Of a stretch of DNA of 64,000 bases, positions 9,313 to 18,383 are shown in pieces. Each line of letters opens with the position of its first letter. Position 1 is the first letter of the stretch. The stretch comes from Lysinibacillus irui (lineage in GTDB: Bacteria; Bacillota; Bacilli; Bacillales_A; Planococcaceae): assembly GCF_028877475.1 (NCBI RefSeq), contig NZ_CP113527.1, positions 3,899,501-3,963,500 of the forward strand. The letters are read 5' to 3'. Position numbers and translations under genes: made by a program. The notes beneath the pieces were generated by a model. That model was given only the letters and a program-made list of their open reading frames with translations. It did no database searches and was not told where the DNA came from.

Positions 9313-10707
9313 TTAGAAACTGGATAGTTCCTCTGCAAGCTCCTCACCAATTTTTTTCCCATTTTGAATGCAAGCTCCGATACCTACACCAAAATATGAA
9401 CAGCCTGCTATAGCTAAATTTGGATAGTTTTTGTTCAGTTCCTGAAGCAACCCTTGTAACGCTTCTCTGTGAGCTAAGTCGTATTTAGGCATTTGATCAA
9501 TCCATTTTGTTACATTTACTACGGTTGGATCCTCTTCTATTCCCAAGCTCTTTCGAACATCCTCTAAAGCAACGGTTGCCAATTCTTCATCAGTCATGGT
9601 ACGTAGTTGTTCATACGCTGGGTTAATACTCTTATAGAAGAGTCGTACAAGTAATTTATTGTCTCTCGATGTATGCTTCCATTTACGACTTGTCCAAGTT
9701 GCTGCATTACAAGTAACGTTAGAATTATGAGAGACAATATAGCCCGTTCCATCTGCTGGCAATTTCGCGTCTGGTACATCGAAGCCTAAGTATATGGTAA
9801 TGGCTGACGCAGTAGTAAATTGATTAAAATAACGGTTTAATGATTCGTCCTTCATGAGGCTTTGAACAGCTTCATTCGGTAGTGCAAGCACAACATAATC
9901 TGCTCCGATATTTTCACCATTTGCTAATGAAATTGTATAGCGGTCTTCCTGTTTTTGAACATGTAAAGTAGCGACACCCTTGATAATTTCAACATTGGTT
10001 AATGTTTGCTCAAGTCGATCGATTAAAGAAGTTAAACCATTTTTAAATGATATAAATTTTTTATTGGCAGCTTTAACAAATTGCTCACGGTTCGCATCAA
10101 AACCTTTAATGATACTTCCATAATCATTCTTATAATCAATTAAATACGGTAAAGTAGAAGCAATTGAAAGCTGATGTAAATCACCTGAATACACACCTGC
10201 TAGAACTGGTGCAATTTGGTTTTTTACTAGTTCCTCTCCTAAATAGTAGGTTAAGAACTCGCCAATTGAACTTTCCTTTGTAAAGCCTTTGTTTGGTAAT
10301 GTCAAATCCTTTAATGCTTCCTGCTTTCCTTGCTCTGATATTAATGTGCTTTCCTCTAAGGATGCCAAGCTCATTGGAATACCAAATGTAGAATCAGCTG
10401 GAATAGCATGTAGTTCATTATTTGTGTAAATATAAGAAATGCCGGTTTCGTTATAAACTAGATTATCTTCAAAATCAAGCTCCTGCACTAGCTCCATAAC
10501 ACCTTTATGGCGAGCGACAATAGAATCAGCACCTGTTTCCATAATAAATCCTTCTTCATATGCCGAATGTAACTTACCACCTAGATATGTATTTTTCTCT
10601 ACAAGTACTAGACGAACATCTAGATTATTCTCCTTCACTTGACGTTGTAAGTAATGCATTGTGCATAATCCTGTAATTCCGCCACCTAATACAACAACTG
10701 TTTTCAT
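9313..10707 (-). CDS. hemY: Protoporphyrinogen/coproporphyrinogen III oxidase
   Basis: FAD-dependent oxidase of heme synthesis; in Gram-positive bacteria HemY-type enzymes (CgoX) mainly oxidise coproporphyrinogen III. Evidence is the N-terminal dinucleotide fold VVVLGGGITGL (4-14), the E-R-type FAD contact (LVEKNTYLGGKL), ETGADSI near residue 57, and the C-terminal FAD-binding block (LAIAGCSYFGVGIGACIQNG). The 464 residues fit the family. The ribosome site is AGGGGCGG. The gene stands alone, unlike hemEHY in B. subtilis. No hairpin is obvious between its stop and the yitJ promoter. Confidence 0.92.
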   Translation of the reverse strand: MKTVVVLGGGITGLCTMHYLQRQVKENNLDVRLVLVEKNTYLGGKLHSAYEEGFIMETGADSIVARHKGVMELVQELDFEDNLVYNETGISYIYTNNELHAIPADSTFGIPMSLASLEESTLISEQGKQEALKDLTLPNKGFTKESSIGEFLTYYLGEELVKNQIAPVLAGVYSGDLHQLSIASTLPYLIDYKNDYGSIIKGFDANREQFVKAANKKFISFKNGLTSLIDRLEQTLTNVEIIKGVATLHVQKQEDRYTISLANGENIGADYVVLALPNEAVQSLMKDESLNRYFNQFTTASAITIYLGFDVPDAKLPADGTGYIVSHNSNVTCNAATWTSRKWKHTSRDNKLLVRLFYKSINPAYEQLRTMTDEELATVALEDVRKSLGIEEDPTVVNVTKWIDQMPKYDLAHREALQGLLQELNKNYPNLAIAGCSYFGVGIGACIQNGKKIGEELAEELSSF

Positions 10708-10791
10708 ATAAACCGCCCCTATTATTAGTTCTTTCTACAGTATAAACCTATTTTCATTGAAAATTGCATTCAACCCTTTACAAATTTAGCA

Positions 10792-10822
10792 AAAATAGAG
10801 CTATCCCTTTAGGAGATAGCTC
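10792..10822 (-). terminator. Terminator of the globin-coupled sensor gene
   Basis: AGAGCTATC and GATAGCTCT form a 9-bp stem around CCTTTAGGA, followed on the minus strand by ATTTTTG, about 70 bp after the stop codon of the upstream gene. Confidence 0.75.
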
Positions 10823-10893
10823 TAGCCAACATATATATTAATAGGTACTATAGTGTTAATTACGCCTAATACATTGTAGTAAATACTAACCGT

Positions 10894-12186
10894 CTATACT
10901 TTTAAATTTTGCGCAAAGGTCGCTAATTTTTCTGCCGAATTCGTTACTTCTGTAAATGATGTCCCTAACTCACCTAATATACCTACGATTGCTTGTATTT
11001 TTGTTGCCATGCAATCATTTTGTTCTTTTGCTTCAGTCATGGCATCTAGTATACTCGTAAACTGGCCTTCTGTTTGCAACATATTTTCCTCACCAGACGC
11101 TACTTCTCCTTGAATATTCGTCAAAGAATACTCTAATTTCTCAGTCCGTTCGCTTGTTTTTTTCAATAACAAAGCAACCGCTGTTACCGAATCTTTTGTT
11201 TGAATAGATAACTTTCGAACTTCGTCTGCTACTACACTAAATCCTTTTCCCGCCTCTCCAGCTCGAGCCGCTTCAATAGCTGCATTCAAAGCTAACAGAT
11301 TAGTTTGATTCGCAATAGTAGTAACAACACTCATGATTGTCTCCATTTCTCTAGACATACCTGATAATTGTTCTATATTTTCTTCAATATCATAAAGTGA
11401 ATGAATAATATTATGCATATTTTGTGATTGATTTTTTAAACGTTCCCGTCCTGCAAGTGCTTCATTTTCAGCTAAAGTCGATACATCAAGCGATTTTTTG
11501 GCCAATTTTTTAATCTCATCAGACTGCTTGCTGAGACAGCAAAAAGAATGATTGGTTTCCTGAGAGATTGTGGCAAGCTCTTCAGAAGAACGTACAATTT
11601 GTTGTTCAATTGCGACTCTCTCATGCTCCATGCTTTCTTTCATTTCTTCAACAGTATTTTCAAAAGCTTCTAAGACGAGCTGTTGCTCAAAGTTACAAAT
11701 TTTCGATATAGCTCTTATTGTATTGAACTGATCATAAGGATACTCTATATTTTTTTCAACTAAATCAATAAATGAAATAGATAAATCTTGGAATGCGCAA
11801 ATATACCATTGTGTTCTTAGTCCAATGTGGACATGTACCTTCGCAATTTTTACACGCCTTAGATAGAACTCCTCATCAATTATTCCATTAAACATTTCGA
11901 TAATATGCTTCCGTAACGTTACTTTAAGCTTTTCTACAGAACTATGTTGACTAATAATATCTACCAAATGATGCTCTGTTCCTATCATGTTATAAAAGCG
12001 GTTTACGATGTGATCTACATTGTCCATAACATATGGCTGGAAAGCCTTTAAATATTGTAAGTCTTGCTCCGTTAAGTTCAGCATTTCAATTTGCTTCGCC
12101 ATTGATTGGCGATTAGACAAATCCATTTTCACTGTGTATTGCTGTAGATCCAATACCTTCGTCTTTCTCTGTTTTTGAAAAATCAC
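10894..12186 (-). CDS. hemAT: HemAT-type globin-coupled chemoreceptor
   Basis: Soluble oxygen-sensing transducer: an N-terminal sensor globin and a C-terminal methyl-accepting signalling domain. The globin motif AKVHVHIGL aligns with the proximal-histidine segment of B. subtilis HemAT, placing the heme ligand at H135 of the longest frame (H118 from the chosen start); [10 protein letters not shown] follows as expected. The signalling hairpin tip reads [20 protein letters not shown], without transmembrane segments. The frame is open to 12237, where another ATG has AAAGG upstream. GTG at 12186 has GAGGGAAGAT directly before it and gives an N-terminus (IFQKQRK) like that of HemAT. Confidence 0.88.
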   Translation of the reverse strand: MIFQKQRKTKVLDLQQYTVKMDLSNRQSMAKQIEMLNLTEQDLQYLKAFQPYVMDNVDHIVNRFYNMIGTEHHLVDIISQHSSVEKLKVTLRKHIIEMFNGIIDEEFYLRRVKIAKVHVHIGLRTQWYICAFQDLSISFIDLVEKNIEYPYDQFNTIRAISKICNFEQQLVLEAFENTVEEMKESMEHERVAIEQQIVRSSEELATISQETNHSFCCLSKQSDEIKKLAKKSLDVSTLAENEALAGRERLKNQSQNMHNIIHSLYDIEENIEQLSGMSREMETIMSVVTTIANQTNLLALNAAIEAARAGEAGKGFSVVADEVRKLSIQTKDSVTAVALLLKKTSERTEKLEYSLTNIQGEVASGEENMLQTEGQFTSILDAMTEAKEQNDCMATKIQAIVGILGELGTSFTEVTNSAEKLATFAQNLKV

Positions 12187-12239
12187 ACATCTTCCCTCTT
12201 TCATTCTGTTTACTTTCAGCAGGCCGAGAAACATCAAAT

Positions 12240-12503
12240 ACCTTTTAACATATTGATAGATTAATGAAAAAATACCTATCCATAACGTCTTGGCATAACC
12301 ATATACATTTTTCCAAGTTTATTGAAAAAAACTTCCCTTTCAAACACTATGAATGACAAACAGTAGATTTTTGCATATGTACCTTTTCAAAATCACTCAT
12401 ATACCTTAATCATTTTATAATTTGCTGTCAATTTTTAACCACCCAATATTTTACATAAAATGTATAAAAAGTCCCTACAGTAAATTCACTTTAAAAAACA
12501 ATT
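12240..12503. other. AT-rich intergenic stretch without a recognisable gene
   Basis: About 260 bp upstream of hemAT. I found no ORF with a ribosome site and no convincing promoter. It precedes an isolated terminator (12504-12538), so a small transcript here is possible. Confidence 0.4.
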
Positions 12504-12538
12504 AAAAAGCTACCACACTATTAATTGGTAGCTTTTTT
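12504..12538. terminator. Isolated strong bidirectional terminator
   Basis: AAAAAGCTACCA (12504-12515) and TGGTAGCTTTTTT (12526-12538) make a 12-bp stem with a T-run on either strand. It is about 195 bp beyond the stop of the Sel1 gene on the minus strand and has no annotated gene before it on the plus strand. Confidence 0.8.
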
Positions 12539-12734
12539 TACCCGATTTCTTGATTATTATGCTTATTTTTTTAAAATTTCTTCTGGCACCCTATAAATTT
12601 CACTATATTAATAATTTTTACCCTTAAAACAACTAAAACTATATACTTACTAAAAGGTTTATTCATATACCAAAAGTTTCATGTTAATCAGATGTATAAA
12701 TAATTCAAAGACACTATATTTTTTAACACAAAAT

Positions 12735-14024
12735 TTACAAACTTTTAAGTTCCTGTAATATTTCCGAAGCTTCTTTAATGCCTGCATCTGCTGCAAGTCC
12801 ATACCACTTGATGGCCTCTTTCAGATTTCTAGCTATCCCTTCACCTTTATTGTACATATGCCCTAGCTGTAACTTGGCCTCTGCATCCCCTTGAAGGGCA
12901 GCCTGTTTAAACCAATGAATGCCTTTTTCAATATTTCGTATACCTGCAAGCCCATTACTCCATATATACCCCAAATCATAAAAAGCATCTACATGATATT
13001 GTTCTGCAGCTCGTTCATACCAAAATAGTGCGCGGTTTACCTCCTTCGTTTGGCCTAGGCGTCCCTCTAAATAAATTCCACCAAGAAGATATTGTGCTTC
13101 TACATAACCGGCCTCTGCAGATTGTTTATAGGCATTGAATGCTGCCTCCATATCTACAGTCACGCCTAACCCCTGCTCATATATAATCCCTAGCGTAAAC
13201 ATGGCCTCTGGTACATTCTTTTTAGCAGCATAGTCAAACCATTTTTTTGCTAATGTATAATCCTTCGTTACTCCTTCACCATTAAAGTACATATCCGCTA
13301 AATTATTGGCAGCATCCGCATGTCCCTGCATTGACGCCTTTTCATAGTATAAAAAGGCCATCGAATGACTTTCTTCTACTCCAATTCCTTCAAAGTAAAA
13401 ATTACCTAACATATATTGTGCATCGGCATTCCCTTGAGTCGCAGCTAACTCAAACCATTTCAATGATTTTTCGATCTGAAAATGATTACCTTCCCTAGCA
13501 TTGTAATATTCACCTAGTTGATACTGTGCATCCGCGTCCTGTTCTTCAACCGCCTCTTTATATAGATCAATCATGACCTCATGATCCAAATCCTCTTCCT
13601 CTGAAATAGCAACTTGTTCATTATTTTGGTGGTGGAAGTACCATTCTATAATATCAAGCACGTCATCCACTACTTCTATACGATTTGCTAGCTTTTCTAG
13701 CGAGGAAATTTGCCAAACAAGTATATAGATTGACTGTGGTATGGCCTCACGCAACACATCGTCATACTCCGCTAACAATGTTAATACATTCTCCTGCACT
13801 GATTGGTATTGTTCTGATTGGACAATTTGTAAATGGCGTTGCTGCTGTTCTTTTAATAGCCTCCTCACTATTTGATACAATATTTTTTGCAAGGCTGCTA
13901 GGTTAACTTCAGCGAATGTAAGTAATTTTATATTTTGAGCAAACCATGAATTTTCTGTTTGTATCAGATTTTGTAGAGAATCAATTCGTTCTTTGTTTCG
14001 CTTAACTAACATTTGCTCGTACAT
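12735..14024 (-). CDS. Sel1-like repeat protein
   Basis: The 429 residues form two parts. The N-terminal ~165 residues are helical and Gln/Glu-rich without a family I recognise. The C-terminal ~260 residues contain about seven tandem Sel1-like repeats (for example GNADAQYMLGNFYFEGIGV, QGDAEAKLQLGHMYNKGEG), an alpha/alpha solenoid used for protein-protein contacts. No signal peptide, so cytosolic. The frame opens at a GTG at 14042, but those first codons are the ribosome site itself (GGGAGG), so ATG 14024 is the start. The partner protein is unknown and the gene stands alone. Confidence 0.85.
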   Translation of the reverse strand: MYEQMLVKRNKERIDSLQNLIQTENSWFAQNIKLLTFAEVNLAALQKILYQIVRRLLKEQQQRHLQIVQSEQYQSVQENVLTLLAEYDDVLREAIPQSIYILVWQISSLEKLANRIEVVDDVLDIIEWYFHHQNNEQVAISEEEDLDHEVMIDLYKEAVEEQDADAQYQLGEYYNAREGNHFQIEKSLKWFELAATQGNADAQYMLGNFYFEGIGVEESHSMAFLYYEKASMQGHADAANNLADMYFNGEGVTKDYTLAKKWFDYAAKKNVPEAMFTLGIIYEQGLGVTVDMEAAFNAYKQSAEAGYVEAQYLLGGIYLEGRLGQTKEVNRALFWYERAAEQYHVDAFYDLGYIWSNGLAGIRNIEKGIHWFKQAALQGDAEAKLQLGHMYNKGEGIARNLKEAIKWYGLAADAGIKEASEILQELKSL

Positions 14025-14141
14025 TATTTTCCTCCCTTGCACGCTCTATCAATTACGTCCAAATTTTTTCGAACTTGCTCGAAAAGCTCACCTTCACAAC
14101 TACCGCTTCACAATCAGAATAAAAATTGCTGAATCAAGCTA

Positions 14142-14177
14142 AAAAACTGCCTTACCACTATTATATGGAAGACAGTT
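14142..14177 (-). terminator. Terminator of the YdcF-like gene
   Basis: Imperfect hairpin (AACTGTCTTCCA against TGGTAAGGCAGTT on the minus strand) followed by TTTTTTAG, ten bases after the stop codon. Confidence 0.6.
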
Positions 14178-14186
14178 GAATTTTGG

Positions 14187-15203
14187 TTACACATACGCTC
14201 TCAATAGCAAGCCTACGAATAGGGTGATGATTAAAAAGACTGTAATGTGTGCCCATTTATACATTTCTAATAAGCCAATAAATTCTCTTGTGAATGCGTT
14301 TGGAACATAGTAAAAGGCTGTCTTAGAACCAATTCCTTCCGCATCTAATTTTGCCTTTTTCGCATAAATACTTGCACGAAACACATGAAAATTATTCGTA
14401 ACAAAAATAGAGCGATATTTTTCACCTTGTGCATGATGGTCCATTACCTTTTTCGAAAAGGACATATTTTGTTCTGTATTAGAGGATTGATCCTCTTTTA
14501 GAATCTTGTCAGGGGGAATTTGGTGAATATTAATTAAGTATTGTTTCATAGCAAATGCTTCCGATATCCTTTCATCATTCCCTTGCCCACCTGACACAAT
14601 GATAAAAGGCCTTTCCCCATACTTTTTATATTGCTTCACCGCCTCATCTAAACGACTTGCTAAAAGAGGGGGCACTCTATCACCAATTAACCCTGAGCCC
14701 AGAGCAATTATATAGTTAGGTTCATAGCGTATCGGCGTATAATGATACAATATGGCATATGCTAGGACACTTGTGTATAAAAACATTGTATAGCCAAAAA
14801 TCAAAAATGCATAGAAGAAAAGAATATGCCAAAGGACATTTTCAATTTCAATAAAAATGACGAAAACATACCATATCATCATCATAACAAAACTTAGCCC
14901 CAGAATGGCTAACATTAAATTACGTACTTTACGTCCTTCCTTTTCCAATAATACTTTACTATTGAAAAACATGGCGATTGATAAAATAAACATAATGCTA
15001 GGAAAGCTTGCTAATATAATAAATATCCCCATTTCTGAAATAATCCCCTGATCATTTGGCAGCAATAACGGATAATGGATCATAAGTAATCGAATAACAT
15101 ATACACCTATCAAACCAAGAGCTACCACATTGAGAAAGCGCCTTTTTTCTGTTAGGTACAACAGGAAAAATATTGAAATTAATATTATGAATGTTAGTAG
15201 CAT
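14187..15203 (-). CDS. YdcF/SanA/ElyC-like (DUF218) membrane protein
   Basis: 338 residues. The N-terminal half has about five hydrophobic segments. A DUF218 domain follows from about residue 165 (YIIALGSGLIGDRVPPLLASR, FIIVSGGQGNDE, EDQSSNTEQNMSFSKKVM, VTNNFHVFRA), and a last transmembrane segment closes the C-terminus. Family members are linked to envelope and polysaccharide metabolism and membrane-permeability phenotypes, but the reaction is not settled. ATG at 15203 follows GGAAGGGGTGAAGTG; the frame also allows the GTG just before it. Single gene with its own terminator. Confidence 0.83.
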   Translation of the reverse strand: MLLTFIILISIFFLLYLTEKRRFLNVVALGLIGVYVIRLLMIHYPLLLPNDQGIISEMGIFIILASFPSIMFILSIAMFFNSKVLLEKEGRKVRNLMLAILGLSFVMMMIWYVFVIFIEIENVLWHILFFYAFLIFGYTMFLYTSVLAYAILYHYTPIRYEPNYIIALGSGLIGDRVPPLLASRLDEAVKQYKKYGERPFIIVSGGQGNDERISEAFAMKQYLINIHQIPPDKILKEDQSSNTEQNMSFSKKVMDHHAQGEKYRSIFVTNNFHVFRASIYAKKAKLDAEGIGSKTAFYYVPNAFTREFIGLLEMYKWAHITVFLIITLFVGLLLRAYV

Positions 15204-15387
15204 CACTTCACCCCTTCCTATTACTTCATTTTTACAATCATTGTATCTGTCACTACTTGTTCAAATTTTTTGATAGAGCCCAATTATCTGAAGCGTTTGT
15301 TTTATTTTTTAATAAAGTTCATGTAATATTACTATATAAGAAATAGTTTATGACCAAACTCAAAATTATATTGGAGGAATGTAAGTA

Positions 15388-15852
15388 ATGAAAAAAATTC
15401 TTGCCGCTCTTTTTGCAGCGACACTGATATTTTCAACGGTTGGTGCAACATTATTCATTTCAGATACACCAACGGCAGAAGCTAAATCCTATAAATCAGG
15501 TAAAAAAGGCTTCTCTAACAATAATAATAGCTCGAATATCCAGAAATCACAGGATACTTCTAAAGATCAAAACAATGCAACAACAAATAAATCTAATTCA
15601 ACATCTACTAATAAAGTGGATACTACTAAAAAAGGTGGCTTTTTCTCAGGAGGTCTGATGAAAGGCTTAATGCTTGGGGGACTTGCTGGTTTATTATTCG
15701 GTAGTCTATTTAGTGGTATGGGGTTACTCGGAAATATTTTAGGTTTATTAATTAACGTAGCGGCAATTGTCGTTATTGTGATGCTTGTCATAAAAATTGT
15801 GAATATGTTTAAAGATAAAAAGCGTAAAGAGGAAGCACAATGGCACAAATAA
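15388..15852 (+). CDS. Secreted Ser/Asn/Thr-rich protein with C-terminal membrane anchor
   Basis: 154 residues: signal-like N-terminus with a TAEAKS cleavage-type site near residue 32, a low-complexity linker (about 34-80, rich in Ser, Asn, Thr, Lys), a Gly-rich hydrophobic block (GGLMKGLMLGGLAGLLFGSLF) and a hydrophobic anchor with a basic tail. The Gly-rich block resembles the N-terminal part of bacterial Tim44-like proteins, but the Tim44 domain itself is absent. It overlaps the next gene by 13 bp and is translated from a GGAGGAATG-type ribosome site. Function unknown. Confidence 0.75.
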   Translation: MKKILAALFAATLIFSTVGATLFISDTPTAEAKSYKSGKKGFSNNNNSSNIQKSQDTSKDQNNATTNKSNSTSTNKVDTTKKGGFFSGGLMKGLMLGGLAGLLFGSLFSGMGLLGNILGLLINVAAIVVIVMLVIKIVNMFKDKKRKEEAQWHK

Positions 15853-16127
15853 TTAATGAGCAAGATATTATTAATGCGATTTGTTTATCTCAGGCATATT
15901 ATAAAAACATCCGCCCAGAAGATGTGCTAGTTGAATTAACATACGATGATGATACAGGCTTCGGTGCTGAGGTTGAAGTAAACGGTCAAATTGAGATGCT
16001 CAATACGGCAGCCATGATTGGCGCATTACGTGTTTGGATTAAAGACGTTCTACATGGTGACCCTTTCTCAACAGGAATTGAGCTAGTTTTAGACGATGAA
16101 GAAGGCATTATTGCCAAATTATCATAA
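15840..16127 (+). CDS. DUF2653 (YxcD-like) protein
   Basis: 95-residue acidic cytosolic protein resembling B. subtilis YxcD. Conserved-looking features are the N-terminal helix (INEQDIINAICL), the acidic strand VELTYDDDTGFGAEVEV and the C-terminal DDEEGIIAKL. No function is known for the family. Its start lies inside the end of the preceding anchored protein gene, so the two are translationally coupled and probably act together. A long hairpin follows directly. Confidence 0.75.
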   Translation: MAQIINEQDIINAICLSQAYYKNIRPEDVLVELTYDDDTGFGAEVEVNGQIEMLNTAAMIGALRVWIKDVLHGDPFSTGIELVLDDEEGIIAKLS

Positions 16128-16129
16128 TA

Positions 16130-16181
16130 AAAATAGCAGTACAATGAATCCTTCATAAGATTCATCGTACTGCTATTTTAC
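16130..16181. terminator. Bidirectional terminator between convergent genes
   Basis: 21-base arms (16130-16150 and 16159-16179) with one mismatch and A/T runs at both sides. It ends the DUF2653 gene and overlaps the stop of the channel gene. Confidence 0.85.
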
Positions 16182-16546
16182 TTTTTCATCCGTTTCTTCA
16201 CCTCTTCTTTTTCTTCTTCATTAAGAGAAAAATCGACTATTGAACGGCCAAGCATTAATAGCATGATAAACATGACTCCCGTACCAACAATTAAATAGAT
16301 CATTGTGAAAACTTTAGAATATGCCGTAGTTGGATAGAGCCCTGTTTCTACGCCTGTTGGAATCAAACTGACAACTGCAAAATACATAGCGTCCAGCCAA
16401 TACCATCCTTCAGTCCCCTTGTAAAACAATGTTCCTGAAAGAATGATTAAAAACAGTGTAGTAAATAATGAGATAAACTGTGGTCGCTTAAATGACCTCC
16501 ACAATCCTTTCGCTAATCTTTTAGCAGATAATATAAATGAGAGCAT
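16178..16546 (-). CDS. Two-transmembrane ion channel with atypical pore loop
   Basis: 122 residues with the layout of a minimal potassium-channel subunit: TM1 (about 25-43), pore helix (WYWLDAMYFAVVSL, 48-61), pore loop, TM2 (about 78-100) and a charged C-terminal tail. Where K+ channels carry TTVGYGD, this protein reads PTGVETG (63-69), so the GYG signature is missing although the surrounding Ion_trans_2 pattern (LYPTT after the filter, GxG in TM2) is kept. Selectivity is therefore uncertain. The ribosome site is AAGGAGG. Monocistronic, convergent with the DUF2653 gene. Confidence 0.8.
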   Translation of the reverse strand: MLSFILSAKRLAKGLWRSFKRPQFISLFTTLFLIILSGTLFYKGTEGWYWLDAMYFAVVSLIPTGVETGLYPTTAYSKVFTMIYLIVGTGVMFIMLLMLGRSIVDFSLNEEEKEEVKKRMKK

Positions 16547-16611
16547 CCCTAACCTCCTTTTTTCTGAACGTTCTATAACATAGTTAGACTATACGTTGTT
16601 TTTAACAAAAA

Positions 16612-16644
16612 CGTCAAAAGGTAGAGGCAAATTACCTCTACCTT
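16612..16644 (-). terminator. Terminator of the SLH-anchored hydrolase gene
   Basis: AAGGTAGAGG and CCTCTACCTT form a 10-bp stem around seven bases, followed by TTTTG on the minus strand, 7 bp after the stop. Confidence 0.8.
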
Positions 16645-16651
16645 GTAAACT

Positions 16652-18274
16652 TTATTTAATCAATACATGACTAAGGTTTGTAAATATTTTCGCTGCTTGA
16701 CCTCTCGTTGTGGCAGATTCCGGAGAGTATTTCCCCTGATTCCCTGTCACAATCCCTAATTCATATAACATAGAGACTGCACGTTTTGTTTCAGCATTAT
16801 AGGAGGCTACATCTGAAAATGGCGATTCAGCTTTTGCAATATATGGCTGATTAAATTGTTGCTCATAGGCACGTTGAATCATTAATGCTAATTGGGCACG
16901 TGTAACAGACTGTCCAGGATTAAATTTCCCATCCGTTCCCTTTACGAGACCATGTACATATGCTGCTGCAATTTCAGACTGCATTGTAGCATCATAGTTT
17001 GCAATGTCCGTAAATGGTGCTTTTTCCGTTGTAGTTAAGCCCAAGCTTCTTACAAGAATAGCAGCAGCTTGAGCACGAGTTAGACTACTCTCAGGTCGAA
17101 ATGTACCATCGGGATAACCATTCATAATACCGGTTTCTGCTACATTTTGAATATACTCTTTCGCCCAATGATTCTCTGTATCTGTGAAACTTATTGCTCC
17201 CCTTGTAGTAAACGTAACTGTAGGGTTTTGAACACTCTCATTTCCAGCTGCATCTATTGCTTTGATTGAAACACTGTAGGCAGTATTTTCTGTTAAATTT
17301 TCGAGCGTCATCTTAGTAGTATTCGCATTCAATGTACTGGCTAACTTACCATTCACATAAACATTGTAATTTGTCACACCTACATTATCCATTGCTTCTT
17401 GCCAGCTCACCTCTACCGTTGTCTTATCCTTCATATCTATTTGGATTGCCTTCGTTACATCCCATAGAGAACTTGTTTTAATGATTGGTAAAAATGCTTC
17501 ATTGGCTACCGCAAAGTAACCCGCTTCGCTTAAATGAATGTTTTCTGGATTTGGTAGGTAGTTAGGAATATCCTTTGCCACAACATCATGTGTTGGTACA
17601 AAAATGGCCCCTGCTTTTTCAGCTGTTGTTTTGATTGTTGCATTTACTGTAGTCAATAACAGCTTAAATTGCTTTTGTAAGTTCTCACTATAGTAAGGGA
17701 AAGAATTATAATAGCCCATCACATATACTTCCGCATGTGGATTTAACTTTTTAATTTCAGCTAGAATCGAAGCTATATTAGATACAGCTTCTTTAGTTGC
17801 TTTTACGATAGCTACAGTATCAATCCCTGTAGTTTGCGACTCCTTTAAAAGAGGCAATAAATCATTTGCCCCAGCAGTTAATGTAATAATCTCTGCTTCT
17901 TTTATAGAAGCTCTTAATTTTACCTGCTCCTTTGTATAACCAAAGCCTGTTACTGTCTTTTCTACATCGTTTTGTAGATCAGCTAAAACATTTTTGGTTG
18001 TGTAGCCAGACATAGCAAAGCCTTTATTATATGAAGCAAGAAAGCCATTTTGCTGTAGAGCCTGTGCAATAAAATCTGTGTAACCTAAACCTATTACACC
18101 TACCTCATTCATTCCATGTGCTAATGAGTCCCCCAGTGCTAAATAATCAGTCTGTATAACCCAACTCGGGGCTATGTAATCACTTTGTTCTTCTGCATTA
18201 GCTACTGCCGGTATGGTTAATTGCAAAGCTAGTATACTTGCGGCCACATAACGAAATTTTTTTGATAATCGCAT
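16652..18274 (-). CDS. SGNH/GDSL hydrolase with FnIII and three SLH domains
   Basis: 540-residue exported esterase/lipase-type enzyme bound to the cell wall. A signal peptide (about 1-27, ending AVANA) precedes an SGNH domain: catalytic S50 in ALGDSLAHG, GAND block near 150, and the D-x-x-H block containing NIHLSEAG near 243. A fibronectin type III module covers about 270-355, then three S-layer homology repeats (about 358-540; DTENHWAKEYIQ, GTFRPESSLTRAQAA, GKYSPESATTRGQAA) that bind pyruvylated secondary wall polymer. The substrate is unknown; acylated wall or S-layer glycans are possible. Strong ribosome site GGAGGAGAG. Confidence 0.9.
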   Translation of the reverse strand: MRLSKKFRYVAASILALQLTIPAVANAEEQSDYIAPSWVIQTDYLALGDSLAHGMNEVGVIGLGYTDFIAQALQQNGFLASYNKGFAMSGYTTKNVLADLQNDVEKTVTGFGYTKEQVKLRASIKEAEIITLTAGANDLLPLLKESQTTGIDTVAIVKATKEAVSNIASILAEIKKLNPHAEVYVMGYYNSFPYYSENLQKQFKLLLTTVNATIKTTAEKAGAIFVPTHDVVAKDIPNYLPNPENIHLSEAGYFAVANEAFLPIIKTSSLWDVTKAIQIDMKDKTTVEVSWQEAMDNVGVTNYNVYVNGKLASTLNANTTKMTLENLTENTAYSVSIKAIDAAGNESVQNPTVTFTTRGAISFTDTENHWAKEYIQNVAETGIMNGYPDGTFRPESSLTRAQAAAILVRSLGLTTTEKAPFTDIANYDATMQSEIAAAYVHGLVKGTDGKFNPGQSVTRAQLALMIQRAYEQQFNQPYIAKAESPFSDVASYNAETKRAVSMLYELGIVTGNQGKYSPESATTRGQAAKIFTNLSHVLIK

Positions 18275-18383
18275 ATACGCTCTCCTCCATTTAGAAAATA
18301 GTCATTGTTTTCACTATTTTACTAGAGGAGGGTTAAAAAAAGGTTAAAATATAACAATCTTTTTAAATTTTTTCATCTTGTAT

